The notes: generated by a model not told the origin, from the sequence alone. A stretch of 23,128 nt of DNA from an uncultured Fibrobacter sp. (GCA_937891805.1 CALATK010000249.1:1-23128), one strand, 5' to 3'; positions 8,439 to 14,870 are shown, counted from the stretch's first letter. Made by a program: numbers and translations.

Positions 8439-9554
8439 TTATCCCCCCTCTTGCATAAACGGCAGCTGCTTGGCGCGTTGCATCAGGCGGTGGGCGTGAG
8501 CCTCGTTCTTGGGCTGCGCCCCATACAAAAGTTCAAAGAATTTCTTGAGGCCTATTTCACCGCCGCCCTGTTTCAAGATGTAAACCACCACCAGGTTCTG
8601 GGGCGCTACCGTCGAACTGATGATGTCGATATCCGTATTGCCCAGCTGCGAAACCGCCAGCTGGTAGGCGTCCTCTCCGTAATCCCGAATGAGCTTCTGG
8701 ATATCGCCCAGGGATTCAAAGCCCAGAGCCTTGAAAACCTTCAGGTAATGTAACAGCGAAGACTCGTGGATTTCTGCCTGGTTGATGGAGGCGATGCGTT
8801 TGTTCAGCGCATCGAAAGGCCTCAGCTGCAGGTAATTGCTGAAGGAGTCGCCGTCCAGCGACACTTCTTCGAAATTGCCGGAATGCACCAGGGCCTGCAC
8901 GCGACGGCGGTAGTTGTTGATACCCGTACGAATCTGGCAGAACTGTTCATCTACAAGTTCCAGCATTCCCGCCAGACGGTTCAGGTTCCGCAGGTATTCC
9001 CTGGGCACCTCTACGCCGGTCTTGTAACCCGTGTCGTGGTCCAGAGTGGCCCACACGTGCTGCAGGGCGCTTCGCATCTGGAGCTCGAAGCGGAACTGGT
9101 TCAGCTGGGGGCATTCCGGATCCTTGTAAATCTTTTCGGGCAGCCTGCAAATGTAATGCAGGGAATTGTAGCCGAAGCTGTGAAGCTCGTGCATCTTGCG
9201 CTTGTCGATACTGTTCACCCAGTCCACTTCAAAGAGCTGCTCGGCAAGGGCCGCAATCTTGTCCACCTCGTCGCTATAGAAGGTAATGACACGCACGCCC
9301 AGAATATCCGTGATGTCGTCCAGGCTCTTGTACTTTTCGCCCTTGCGGTCCAGCTTGCCCGCAAGACTGCTTTCTTCCTTGATTCGCGCCTCTACCGCAT
9401 TGATATAGATGTGGTTGTCCTGGATACTCTTGCGGAGCGTGTCCCGGACAATGGAGAGCATCTTCGCAAACACCGGACGGTTCTCCCGGAACTCCTCCAG
9501 GATGGTGTTGCCGTGGGCATCCAAACCATAACTTCCTACGGGTTTATCAGACAT
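8439..9554 (-). CDS. RelA/SpoT-domain (p)ppGpp synthetase-like protein
   Basis: 371 residues. The N-terminal half is a RelA/SpoT synthetase domain, which transfers pyrophosphate from ATP to GDP/GTP: ARIKEESSLAGKLDRKGEKY, then DITDILGVRVITFYSDEVD, GYNSLHYIC and FELQMRSALQHVWATLDHD ending in GYK, matching the E-x-Q-x-R and W/H pattern of small alarmone synthetases. There is no TGS, ACT or HD domain. The C-terminal ~150 residues are an extension I cannot assign. It follows an HD hydrolase gene by 15 nt, with SD AAGGAG overlapping that gene's stop, so the two are co-transcribed. Confidence 0.8.
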   Translation of the reverse strand: MSDKPVGSYGLDAHGNTILEEFRENRPVFAKMLSIVRDTLRKSIQDNHIYINAVEARIKEESSLAGKLDRKGEKYKSLDDITDILGVRVITFYSDEVDKIAALAEQLFEVDWVNSIDKRKMHELHSFGYNSLHYICRLPEKIYKDPECPQLNQFRFELQMRSALQHVWATLDHDTGYKTGVEVPREYLRNLNRLAGMLELVDEQFCQIRTGINNYRRRVQALVHSGNFEEVSLDGDSFSNYLQLRPFDALNKRIASINQAEIHESSLLHYLKVFKALGFESLGDIQKLIRDYGEDAYQLAVSQLGNTDIDIISSTVAPQNLVVVYILKQGGGEIGLKKFFELLYGAQPKNEAHAHRLMQRAKQLPFMQEGG

Positions 9555-9569
9555 AAAGCAAGTGTCTCC

Positions 9570-10145
9570 TTATCTAGAGCCGGACTTGTCAAACAATTTA
9601 GAAATCAGTTCTTCGAATTCGTTGTAGGCGAAAGTTCCCTTCAGGCTTGAGAGCGCACGGGCAAGGCCCCGGTAATGCCACTCATGGTCCGCCACGTTCT
9701 TTACGCGGAACAGGTCCCAGACCTTGTCGCCCATCTGCAGGTAGTCGCGGTAAATGGCGCGGGCGTTGCTCAGCTTGTCCGAAAGGGCCACCATCTTGGC
9801 CTCATAACTGGCTGCCGAAATACGGTCTATGGCCGCCTGCTTGCGGATATGCCAGGATTCCTCTTCGGTCACGTTCTCTATGGGAATTTCCGTTTCAGCC
9901 GTCACCAGGGACGCCACCCGCTCGCCAAATTCCCGACGGATGTCTTCCATGGTCACGTCCGTATCTTCTACCGTGTCGTGAAGCGCCGCCGCCGCAAGCA
10001 ATTCCTGGTCACCGGTCATGGTGGCAGCGATTGCCACCGCTTCCATGGGGTGCACTATGTAGGGGAACCCCTTGCCCCGTCGCTCGCCGCCCTTGTGGGC
10101 ATTGACAGCAAAAACTATGGCCTTATCGAGAATAGATGTATCCAT
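9570..10145 (-). CDS. HD-domain hydrolase, alarmone-hydrolase-like
   Basis: About 191 residues from ATG 10145. The SpoT/MESH1-type HD signature is present: YIVHPMEAVAIAA (first His), AAALHDTVEDTDVT (HD and ED), and ALSDKLSNARAIYRDY late in the domain. This family removes the 3'-pyrophosphate of (p)ppGpp. It is the first gene of a two-gene unit with the synthetase at 8439, so synthesis and hydrolysis are split over two proteins. Upstream in-frame codons reach 10379, but that extension lacks family similarity, and a TATATT box (10153-10158, minus) sits 7 nt before ATG 10145. The substrate is inferred from context. Confidence 0.8.
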   Translation of the reverse strand: MDTSILDKAIVFAVNAHKGGERRGKGFPYIVHPMEAVAIAATMTGDQELLAAAALHDTVEDTDVTMEDIRREFGERVASLVTAETEIPIENVTEEESWHIRKQAAIDRISAASYEAKMVALSDKLSNARAIYRDYLQMGDKVWDLFRVKNVADHEWHYRGLARALSSLKGTFAYNEFEELISKLFDKSGSR

Positions 10146-10274
10146 GTGCAGTAATATAACATTCTTTTTCCACCCTTGAGCCAGCCCCAACCATTTATAT
10201 ATGACTCTTTTTCCATTCAAAAACAGCCTGAAATTTTTGTAAAAACATTTTTTAAAACTAAGGTGTAGTATTTC

Positions 10275-10303
10275 TTGCCTTGGCCATGAATTTATTCTAT
10301 ATT
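10275..10303 (+). promoter_or_regulatory. Promoter of the first small-ORF/GNAT module
   Basis: TTGCCT (10275-10280), 17-bp spacer, TATATT (10298-10303). The ATG of the small ORF follows 6 nt later, so the mRNA is probably leaderless. Confidence 0.65.
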
Positions 10304-10309
10304 GAAGAT

Positions 10310-10465
10310 ATGGCATTAGCAATACGTCCATTACCAGTTCTAGAGGGCGCTGCAGCAGACAGGTTCGTAAGAAAGGCAAACCGAACGCTGAAAGCGAAGA
10401 AGAAGCTTGACTTAAGCGAAAAAGTCAAAGCCACAGCCTTTATTCTCAAAAACGCAAAGATATAG
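10310..10465 (+). CDS. Small conserved protein paired with GNAT (putative antitoxin)
   Basis: 51 residues starting MALAIRPLPVLEGAAADRFVRKA. Its paralogue at 13061 starts MALAISTVPVLTDDVAEDFVRQA, and both are followed at once by a GNAT gene, here with a 3-nt gap. The shared order, spacing and leaderless promoter make it a good candidate antitoxin or partner for the acetyltransferase. Apart from a basic middle part (KAKKKLDLSEKVK) no motif is visible. The partner gene here is broken. Confidence 0.6.
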   Translation: MALAIRPLPVLEGAAADRFVRKANRTLKAKKKLDLSEKVKATAFILKNAKI

Positions 10466-10468
10466 CCC

Positions 10469-10796
10469 ATGAGTTATCTTTTATCCAACTGCAGGTTGAC
10501 AAGTTTGCAGGATATACAGGTTCAGTCGAACCTGTCTTTTTTTTCCTGTGGAGACAAAGATCTCGACGAATTTTTCCAATGCGATGCCACAGCGTACGAA
10601 TACGCGCTATTCGGAAAAACATATGCATTCATCGATAAAAGAAACAACATCACGTCAATGTTTACAATCTCCAATGGCGGAATCCAAGCCAAACAGATGC
10701 GGCGGAAGCTTCGCGAAAATGTCCCATACCCTAAGAGGTTGATTCACAACTATCCTTCTGTATTAATCGGCCGGCTTGCAGTAAGCAATCCCCTTC
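10469..10796 (+). pseudogene. GNAT acetyltransferase remnant, 3' truncated
   Basis: Residues 1-106 match the N-terminal half of the intact GNAT at 13243: FFSCGDKDLDEFF versus STFDCGRKDINDFF, LFGKTYAF versus LFGKTYLF, and YPSVLIGRLAVS versus YPAVLLGRLGVD. Homology stops at about 10787, just before motif A, which binds acetyl-CoA. The frame continues to 10876 through the opposite strand of a ToxN-like gene, so the tail is meaningless. Without motif A it should be inactive. Confidence 0.75.
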
Positions 10797-10974
10797 TCGC
10801 CCTTGCTCTGTTCGTTTGTGATGTTAAAGGGATGCAGTATAGACGCTCATTGATTGTGATTCCTAGGAACACATAGGGCCGATTTTTTGTACTCACCTTG
10901 TTTTCCACAGATCGAAGAATGTCCAGATAGTCCTGATCCACATATACTAAACGAACCTTTGCTTTTTCGTTCAC
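10796..10974 (-). pseudogene. ToxN/AbiQ-like type III toxin remnant, 3' truncated
   Basis: About 55-58 residues of the ToxN/AbiQ endoribonuclease N terminus remain: VYVDQDYLDILRSVENKV, then RPYVFLGITINERLYCIPLTS, matching the family pattern 'v...Yi.yLr..d.kV ... rpfiGivl.in...Y..PLtS'. It starts at GTG 10974 with SD GGAGGA. After PLTSQTN (about 10810) the frame runs into the cut-off GNAT gene. The catalytic C-terminal part is gone. The promoter, a structured RNA and a terminator lie immediately upstream, as in type III toxin-antitoxin loci. Confidence 0.65.
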
Positions 10975-10986
10975 AAATCCTCCAAA

Positions 10987-11025
10987 ATAAAAAAAGACTG
11001 CAACCCCGAAAACGGGATTGCAATC
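10987..11025 (-). terminator. Intrinsic terminator between RNA and ToxN-like gene
   Basis: 13-bp stem (10996-11008 with 11013-11025, two G-U pairs) closing a 4-nt loop, followed on the minus strand by a long U-tract (10987-10995). Confidence 0.85.
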
Positions 11026-11076
11026 TTTAAATACTGTCCACTAAGGCAGGACCACGCACCTGTTGGCTACCCAACA
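10987..11076 (-). ncRNA. Candidate ToxI-like antitoxin RNA
   Basis: About 90 nt between a consensus promoter and an intrinsic terminator, ending 12 nt before the ToxN-like start. This is the standard type III arrangement, where the terminator sets the RNA:toxin ratio. It holds a GTTGG/CCAAC hairpin and further short complementary segments (CAGG/CCTG, GTCC/GGAC) compatible with a folded or pseudoknotted RNA. Known ToxI loci usually have tandem repeats; I see only one unit, so the call rests on position. Confidence 0.5.
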
Positions 11077-11081
11077 TCATC

Positions 11082-11110
11082 AATATATAAAATTTCCGTC
11101 TAAAGGGCAA
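11082..11110 (-). promoter_or_regulatory. Promoter of candidate antitoxin RNA
   Basis: On the minus strand, TTGCCC (11105-11110), exactly 17 bp, TATATT (11082-11087). It points toward the candidate RNA and ToxN-like remnant. The sequence from 11111 to 11192 holds nothing else I can assign. Confidence 0.7.
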
Positions 11111-11192
11111 CACCTTTTTGAAAAAACATCCATTATGCAACTATAGTTGACCAAATGCAAACAGCTGTTGCTCATCCCCGCGCACCTTCCTT

Positions 11193-11216
11193 GTCATCCC
11201 CGCGAAGGCGGGGATC
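11193..11216. repeat. REP-like palindrome
   Basis: GTCATCCCCGC, GAAG-type loop, GCGGGGATC: a widespread bacterial intergenic palindrome. It lies upstream of the Rpn-family gene; 11217-11347 shows no other feature. Confidence 0.8.
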
Positions 11217-11347
11217 TCCCTTCACTTGTAAAATCCGCACCGTAAACAAAATTTTCAGGCATATTTCGCCTCAAAAAAGCGTCTATATAGCAGATGGGGA
11301 TTTTACCTGTCCGCGATACGGGCGCGTTCCCGGAAAAAAGACGACAA

Positions 11348-12142
11348 ATGGAAAACAAATGCACACCCTTTGATCAACTCACCATCACCAACAGGTTCAT
11401 GTTCGCCATGGTATTCAGCCACAAGGAAATCGCCAAACCATTCCTAGAAGCGATTCTCGGAATCAAGATTCATGAACTCCGGGATCCCGAACCCGAAAAG
11501 ACCGTCGAAGTAGGCCCCGTCAGCAAGGGAGTCCGCTTCGACGTCTTCGTGAAGGAGACAGGACCCGGTGGTGAAACCCTCCGTTGTTTTGACATTGAAA
11601 TGCAGATGGAAGATACGCACGAGATCCCTAAGCGGGCACGTTTCTACCAGGCCATGCGCGACAGCGAGGCCCTAAGCAAGGGCGAAAAGTACCGTAACCT
11701 GAAGGAACTCTACATCATTTTCATTTGTCCCGACGACATTTTCAAGCAGGGCCGCGCTGTTTATAGGTTCAAAAATCTTGAAGTTGACGACCCGAAAATC
11801 GAGATGGGCGATCTTTCCTTCAAAAACTTTTATATTTTTAGCAAGTACCGCGATGTAGCCGAGAAATCCATCAGGACCTATCTGGAGTACTTCGCCACCA
11901 GCAAGCCAATCTCCCCGGAAACCGAGGACATTGATAAGCTGGTGAAATGGTATCAGACCGACAACAACACGAGGATACGCTATATGACTTGGCAAGAAGA
12001 AATAGACATCGCCGTTGACCAGGAACGCCAGCGTGCAAATGAAATCCAAAAGTTGGCCGATTCAGAAAAGGCCCGTGCCGACGAAGAAAAAGCCCGTGCC
12101 GACAGGTACGAGAAGATGCTCAAGGACCTCGGAAAACTGTAG
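11348..12142 (+). CDS. Rpn/PD-(D/E)XK family nuclease-transposase
   Basis: 264 residues from ATG 11348 (ENKCTPFDQLTITNRFMFAM), the usual start of this family. The N-terminal nuclease domain shows SKGVRFDVFVKE, RCFDIEMQMEDT (D and E-x-Q of the PD-(D/E)XK core) and RARFYQAMRD. The C terminus is a charged repetitive stretch (EKARADEEKARADRYEKML), typical of the family and likely coiled coil. Rpn proteins promote RecA-independent DNA transfer and are often multicopy in gut bacteria. It is monocistronic, with its own terminator. No terminal inverted repeats were seen, so it is not clearly an insertion sequence. Confidence 0.85.
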   Translation: MENKCTPFDQLTITNRFMFAMVFSHKEIAKPFLEAILGIKIHELRDPEPEKTVEVGPVSKGVRFDVFVKETGPGGETLRCFDIEMQMEDTHEIPKRARFYQAMRDSEALSKGEKYRNLKELYIIFICPDDIFKQGRAVYRFKNLEVDDPKIEMGDLSFKNFYIFSKYRDVAEKSIRTYLEYFATSKPISPETEDIDKLVKWYQTDNNTRIRYMTWQEEIDIAVDQERQRANEIQKLADSEKARADEEKARADRYEKMLKDLGKL

Positions 12143-12166
12143 CCGCCTAACAGTAGATATCCAACC

Positions 12167-12192
12167 AGCCCGTTCATCGAACGGGCTTTTTA
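12167..12192 (+). terminator. Terminator of the Rpn-family gene
   Basis: 8-bp perfect stem AGCCCGTT/AACGGGCT with a 5-nt loop and a T-tract (12187-12192). Confidence 0.9.
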
Positions 12193-12201
12193 TTCGATAT
12201 A

Positions 12202-12243
12202 TATTCCAACTTGGACTATGAAAATCCGGGAAAATCTCCCTTT
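12202..12243. repeat. 42-bp direct repeat, copy A
   Basis: From TATTCCAACTTGGACTAT to TCTCCCTTT. Copy B at 14075-14116 is identical except for one base (12220 G, 14093 A). The pair brackets the AbiEi, small-ORF/GNAT and RelE-like remnant genes. Confidence 0.9.
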
Positions 12244-12267
12244 TTTGCAGCTTTCCTTCATTTCATA

Positions 12268-12296
12268 TTGACATATAATATAAAATTTTATATATT
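12268..12296 (+). promoter_or_regulatory. AbiEi promoter with built-in palindromic operator
   Basis: TTGACA (12268-12273), 17 bp, TATATT (12291-12296). The spacer holds a perfect 16-bp palindrome (12278-12293, ATATAAAATTTTATAT) that overlaps the -10, a likely site for autorepression by the AbiEi-like protein. Confidence 0.7.
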
Positions 12297-12325
12297 ATGT
12301 GTAAATATAAAAACATACTGGACAA

Positions 12326-12937
12326 ATGAAAAATCCACTGGACAAAACCAGCCTGCTATTGCGATTTGCCCCCGAGGTCGGAGGGGTATTCTCCCTGTCG
12401 GAACTGAGTTCCCTCTTCGACATCGCAAACCAACAAACACTGTGGATTGCCGTCAGGCAATTCGAGACAGCCGGTCTCCTCAGCCGCTACTGCCGGGGAA
12501 TATATGTCGCACGGGAATTCGATTCCCAAATCCTCTCTGCAAAGGTTCGCACGGATTCATACATTTCCTTCGGCTCGGCACTTGCATACCGTAGGCTAAT
12601 CGGCACCGAAAGCCCGCGACTCGTCACCTGCGTCACTCCGGCAAGGGCAGCGGAATATTCCGGCGACGTAAACCTGTCCTACGCAAGGATTTCCAAGGAC
12701 CTGTTCTTTGGATACGAAACCCTGCAGAACGGGGTCAAGATGGCCGACGCGGAAAAAGCCGTGCTGGACACGCTCTACTTTTACCAGCATAAAAAAAACT
12801 TCTATTTCAACATATTCCAGGACATCGATTTTTCTACTTTGTCCAGAAAAAAACTGGACGCCTACCTGAAGCAATACAAGAACCCGAAATTTCAGACCTT
12901 CGCAAGGAACACGATTAATACACCGCCGCACTCTTGA
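12326..12937 (+). CDS. AbiEi-like type IV antitoxin, without AbiEii partner
   Basis: 203 residues. The N-terminal winged-helix region (FSLSELSSLFDIANQQTLWIAVRQFETAGLLSRYCRGIYV) and the following ISFGSALAYRRLIG, then MADAEKAVLDTLYF, match the AbiEi antitoxin/regulator family. AbiEi normally represses its own operon and neutralises AbiEii, a nucleotidyltransferase toxin encoded next door. No AbiEii is found: 12938-13060 is non-coding and a different module follows. It is therefore an orphan regulator or a leftover of a deletion; the last residues (NTINTPPHS) could be altered sequence. Confidence 0.7.
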   Translation: MKNPLDKTSLLLRFAPEVGGVFSLSELSSLFDIANQQTLWIAVRQFETAGLLSRYCRGIYVAREFDSQILSAKVRTDSYISFGSALAYRRLIGTESPRLVTCVTPARAAEYSGDVNLSYARISKDLFFGYETLQNGVKMADAEKAVLDTLYFYQHKKNFYFNIFQDIDFSTLSRKKLDAYLKQYKNPKFQTFARNTINTPPHS

Positions 12938-13025
12938 TTAGTTGCAGGAGCCCATGACGTTGATCCTGGTCGTGATGGAATCTTGTCCAAACCTGTCTAA
13001 ATCGTGGAAGAACCTGAACGTATAC

Positions 13026-13054
13026 TTGTTTTTCTAGCAAATAAATGCTATATT
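13026..13054 (+). promoter_or_regulatory. Promoter of the second small-ORF/GNAT module
   Basis: TTGTTT (13026-13031), 17 bp, TATATT (13049-13054), ATG 6 nt later: the same geometry as the promoter at 10275. A leaderless message is likely. Confidence 0.65.
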
Positions 13055-13060
13055 ACGGCC

Positions 13061-13246
13061 ATGGCTTTAGCAATAAGTACAGTACCAGTATTGACGGACG
13101 ATGTTGCAGAAGATTTTGTCCGGCAAGCTGACTATAATTCGGAACATCTTGCTGGTTCCGAGTATAGCGCCGACAAAGAGGCGTGGTGTCTCCGCATTAT
13201 CGAGAATTCAAGACTTGACCAGTTAAAGCGTTCTAGTTCAAAATGA
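13061..13246 (+). CDS. Small conserved protein paired with GNAT (putative antitoxin)
   Basis: 61 residues, MALAISTVPVLTDDVAEDFVRQA at the N terminus, paralogous to the 51-residue protein at 10310. It overlaps the GNAT gene by ATGA, which indicates translational coupling. The C-terminal half differs from its paralogue. It probably acts as antitoxin or partner of the acetyltransferase; no DNA-binding motif is obvious. Confidence 0.65.
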   Translation: MALAISTVPVLTDDVAEDFVRQADYNSEHLAGSEYSADKEAWCLRIIENSRLDQLKRSSSK

Positions 13247-13845
13247 ACCTTTCCGATTTTTCGTTCAGCACTCTGGGGGAACACATCAGTGACCTCTCCA
13301 CATTCGATTGTGGCAGGAAAGACATCAACGATTTTTTCAAAGACGAGGCGATGGACTACCAGAACGAATTGTTCGGCAAAACCTACCTTTTCAGCCCGCG
13401 TGATAATTTGGAATGCGTAGCGGCTGCTTTCACGGTGGCGAACGCAAGTATTTTCACCCGAATGCTCCCGAACTCAAGACAAAAGAAAGTCGGCTACGAA
13501 GTACGGCATTCGAAAGGGCAAATCAACTATCCGGCAGTACTGCTTGGTCGATTGGGTGTTGACGTTCGTTTTGCCGGTCATGGTCTTGGACCGCAGATTA
13601 TAGAATTTGTCGCGCAATGGTTTGCCGGTTCTGAAAATAAATCCGGCTGCAGGCACTTGATTGTTGACGCGTACAATGAAGATTGGCTTCTGAAATTCTA
13701 TGAACGGTGTGGCTTAATTCCAATATTCAACAGCATAGAACAGGAGCGAACATATCGGCAAATTGAAGACGAAAGTAAGCCGTTGGAAACGAGGCTGCTT
13801 TACAGGGATCTCATTTTGCTAAGACGAGATTCAATTCGAAAATAA
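13243..13845 (+). CDS. GNAT family acetyltransferase (putative toxin)
   Basis: 200 residues. The N terminus carries the FDCGRKDINDFF signature seen in GNAT toxins and relatives ('f.cg...ld.fl'), then GKTYLF, AFTVANASI, YPAVLLGRLGVD and motif A VRFAGHGLG (residues 108-116), the acetyl-CoA pyrophosphate loop. It ends with DAYNEDWLLKFYERCGLIP, the usual GNAT C-terminal strand-helix. Coupled to the upstream small gene. GNAT toxins acetylate aminoacyl-tRNAs; whether this one does is not shown by sequence. An intact counterpart of the remnant at 10469. Confidence 0.8.
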   Translation: MNLSDFSFSTLGEHISDLSTFDCGRKDINDFFKDEAMDYQNELFGKTYLFSPRDNLECVAAAFTVANASIFTRMLPNSRQKKVGYEVRHSKGQINYPAVLLGRLGVDVRFAGHGLGPQIIEFVAQWFAGSENKSGCRHLIVDAYNEDWLLKFYERCGLIPIFNSIEQERTYRQIEDESKPLETRLLYRDLILLRRDSIRK

Positions 13846-13849
13846 ACGA

Positions 13850-13885
13850 AAAAGGACGATCGGTTAAGCTCGTCCTTTTGCTTTT
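13850..13885 (+). terminator. Terminator of the GNAT module
   Basis: 10-bp stem AAAAGGACGA/TCGTCCTTTT (13850-13859 and 13870-13879) with a 10-nt loop and following T-run. Confidence 0.85.
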
Positions 13886-13911
13886 TACAAGAATGTAGGT
13901 TACATTGAAGA

Positions 13912-14070
13912 GTGCGTCAGCGATTCTTCGACGCTAAAGTCATAAAACTGTTGGACGAGCCGAAAGAGCATCGGCTAGTTTACCAAGTTCATGACACCGT
14001 GGTGGAAGTCCTGGTTATTTCCGCCTATGGGCATTATACCAAATGGACGCTCCGCCAGCGAAATAGCCCC
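13912..14070 (+). pseudogene. RelE/YoeB-like toxin C-terminal remnant
   Basis: The frame encodes EHRLVYQVHDTVVEVLVISAYGHY, which matches the last two strands of RelE/Txe-YoeB mRNA-cleaving toxins ('hRlvY.v.d..v.vl....HY'). The N-terminal half and any start with RBS are missing, and the end runs into the 42-bp repeat. No antitoxin gene is nearby. It looks like debris of a third toxin-antitoxin locus. Confidence 0.55.
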
Positions 14071-14074
14071 CAAT

Positions 14075-14116
14075 TATTCCAACTTGGACTATAAAAATCC
14101 GGGAAAATCTCCCTTT
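14075..14116. repeat. 42-bp direct repeat, copy B
   Basis: Same orientation as copy A at 12202-12243, one mismatch. It marks the end of the toxin-antitoxin debris; the pilin promoter region starts about 130 bp downstream. Confidence 0.9.
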
Positions 14117-14246
14117 CTGTAAAAAAAAATCTATGTTTATTCCCATCGAAAGCGTCTGGGATATGGCGATTTTTCGCGAAAAACGGCATTTTTGTCAAAA
14201 CTCCATGTTGTCGTGACACAAACGTGACATTTTTTTGACAAAACTA

Positions 14247-14275
14247 TTGCTTTTCCGTGAAAAAAGTTGTATATT
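14247..14275 (+). promoter_or_regulatory. Pilin promoter
   Basis: TTGCTT (14247-14252), 17 bp, TATATT (14270-14275). The ~55-nt leader ends in a good Shine-Dalgarno, AAGGAG at 14324-14329, 8 nt before the ATG. A repeated CGTGACA motif just upstream (about 14213-14229) could be a regulator site. The silent cassettes at 21488 and 22295 have nothing comparable. Confidence 0.7.
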
Positions 14276-14337
14276 ACAGATGTAACCGGGCAATTCCGCC
14301 CAAAAGAATGTGTCACTAACAACAAGGAGAACACACT

Positions 14338-14823
14338 ATGAAAAAGCAAGGTTTTACCCTTATCGAATTGATGGTCGTGATCGTGATCATGGGCATCCTG
14401 GCCGCCGTCGCAGTACCGAAACTGTTCGGCATGATCGCCAAGTCCAAGGCCTCTGAAGTCGGCCCTGCAGCAGGAACCTACGTGAAGTTGCAGCAGGCAT
14501 TTGTCGCCGAGAAGAATACCTATGGTGGGTGGACTGCCATTGGTTATACCGCTCCCGGTAAATCCGCAACAAACACCAATGGTTCCGGCTATACCACGAA
14601 CTTTGCATATAGCGGGTCGTTTGACAAGGGAACCACGTCCCATACAAGTGGCACTGGTTGGACAGCTGCTTCAAGAACACAATTGAACGATTGCCCTCAG
14701 GGGAACAGCTGGACAGTTACATTGAATGCTATCACGAATGATAACGATAGCTATACAGCGTCAGCAGGTACCGACGCTGCATGCGTGGGCCTGACTCCGA
14801 ATTTTGACAAAATCGGAAGATAA
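14338..14823 (+). CDS. Type IV pilin (expressed copy)
   Basis: 161-residue prepilin. Short basic leader KKQG, prepilin-peptidase site before FTLIE, Glu5 of the mature protein, and a hydrophobic helix (LMVVIVIMGILAAVAVPKL). From TYVKLQQAF (about residue 47) a globular domain follows, rich in Gly, Ser, Thr and Asn, with a Cys pair near the end (NDCPQG and AACVGL) that could close a C-terminal disulfide loop as in pilin D-regions, ending TPNFDKIGR. It has its own promoter, RBS and terminator. The part from TYVKLQ onward recurs in two silent segments at 21488 and 22295, with different loop sequences. Major pilin or abundant minor pilin; no assembly genes are in the window. Confidence 0.92.
   Translation: MKKQGFTLIELMVVIVIMGILAAVAVPKLFGMIAKSKASEVGPAAGTYVKLQQAFVAEKNTYGGWTAIGYTAPGKSATNTNGSGYTTNFAYSGSFDKGTTSHTSGTGWTAASRTQLNDCPQGNSWTVTLNAITNDNDSYTASAGTDAACVGLTPNFDKIGR
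14469..14498 (+). repeat. 30-bp junction repeat in pilin (inverted copy at 22266-22295)
   Basis: The sequence is identical, in inverted orientation, to 22266-22295 at the start of silent cassette 2. It encodes AGTYVKLQQ in the same frame in both. The inner 16 bp (14478-14493) also occur directly at 21496-21511 in cassette 1. It marks the exact border between the constant pilin helix and the variable domain. Confidence 0.92.
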
Positions 14824-14840
14824 CAAAAGTTCAGTGAAAA

Positions 14841-14870
14841 AAAACCACCAGCTTGCTGGTGGTTTTTTTA
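14841..14870 (+). terminator. Pilin terminator
   Basis: 8-bp stem ACCACCAG/CTGGTGGT (14844-14851 and 14856-14863) with loop CTTG, flanked by A- and T-runs. It separates the pilin from the following operon; 14871-15029 shows no other feature. Confidence 0.92.

Noticed and set aside
8766..9650. 294-codon plus-strand frame opposite the alarmone synthetase
   Set aside because: Shadow of the RelA/SpoT-domain gene, which has clear catalytic motifs.
10981..11100. CRISPR or multi-unit ToxI-style repeat array
   Set aside because: Looked for tandem 30-45-nt units; only one structured segment and a terminator are seen.
11138..11149. Perfect 12-bp palindrome CAACTATAGTTG as an operator
   Set aside because: No promoter or gene start is placed to use it; too short to claim.
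11348..12142. Rpn-family gene as a complete insertion sequence
   Set aside because: No terminal inverted repeats or target duplication were found around it.
12211..12594. 127-codon frame starting in repeat copy A
   Set aside because: Its first codons come from the 42-bp repeat and it overlaps the AbiEi-like gene out of frame.
12940..13040. Short minus-strand frame ending INVMGSCN, possible tail of a lost gene
   Set aside because: Only about 31 codons after a stop, no recognisable family; could be chance.
14100..14340. G-quadruplex upstream of the pilin, as near Neisseria pilE
   Set aside because: No four G-runs are present on either strand in the pilin upstream region.
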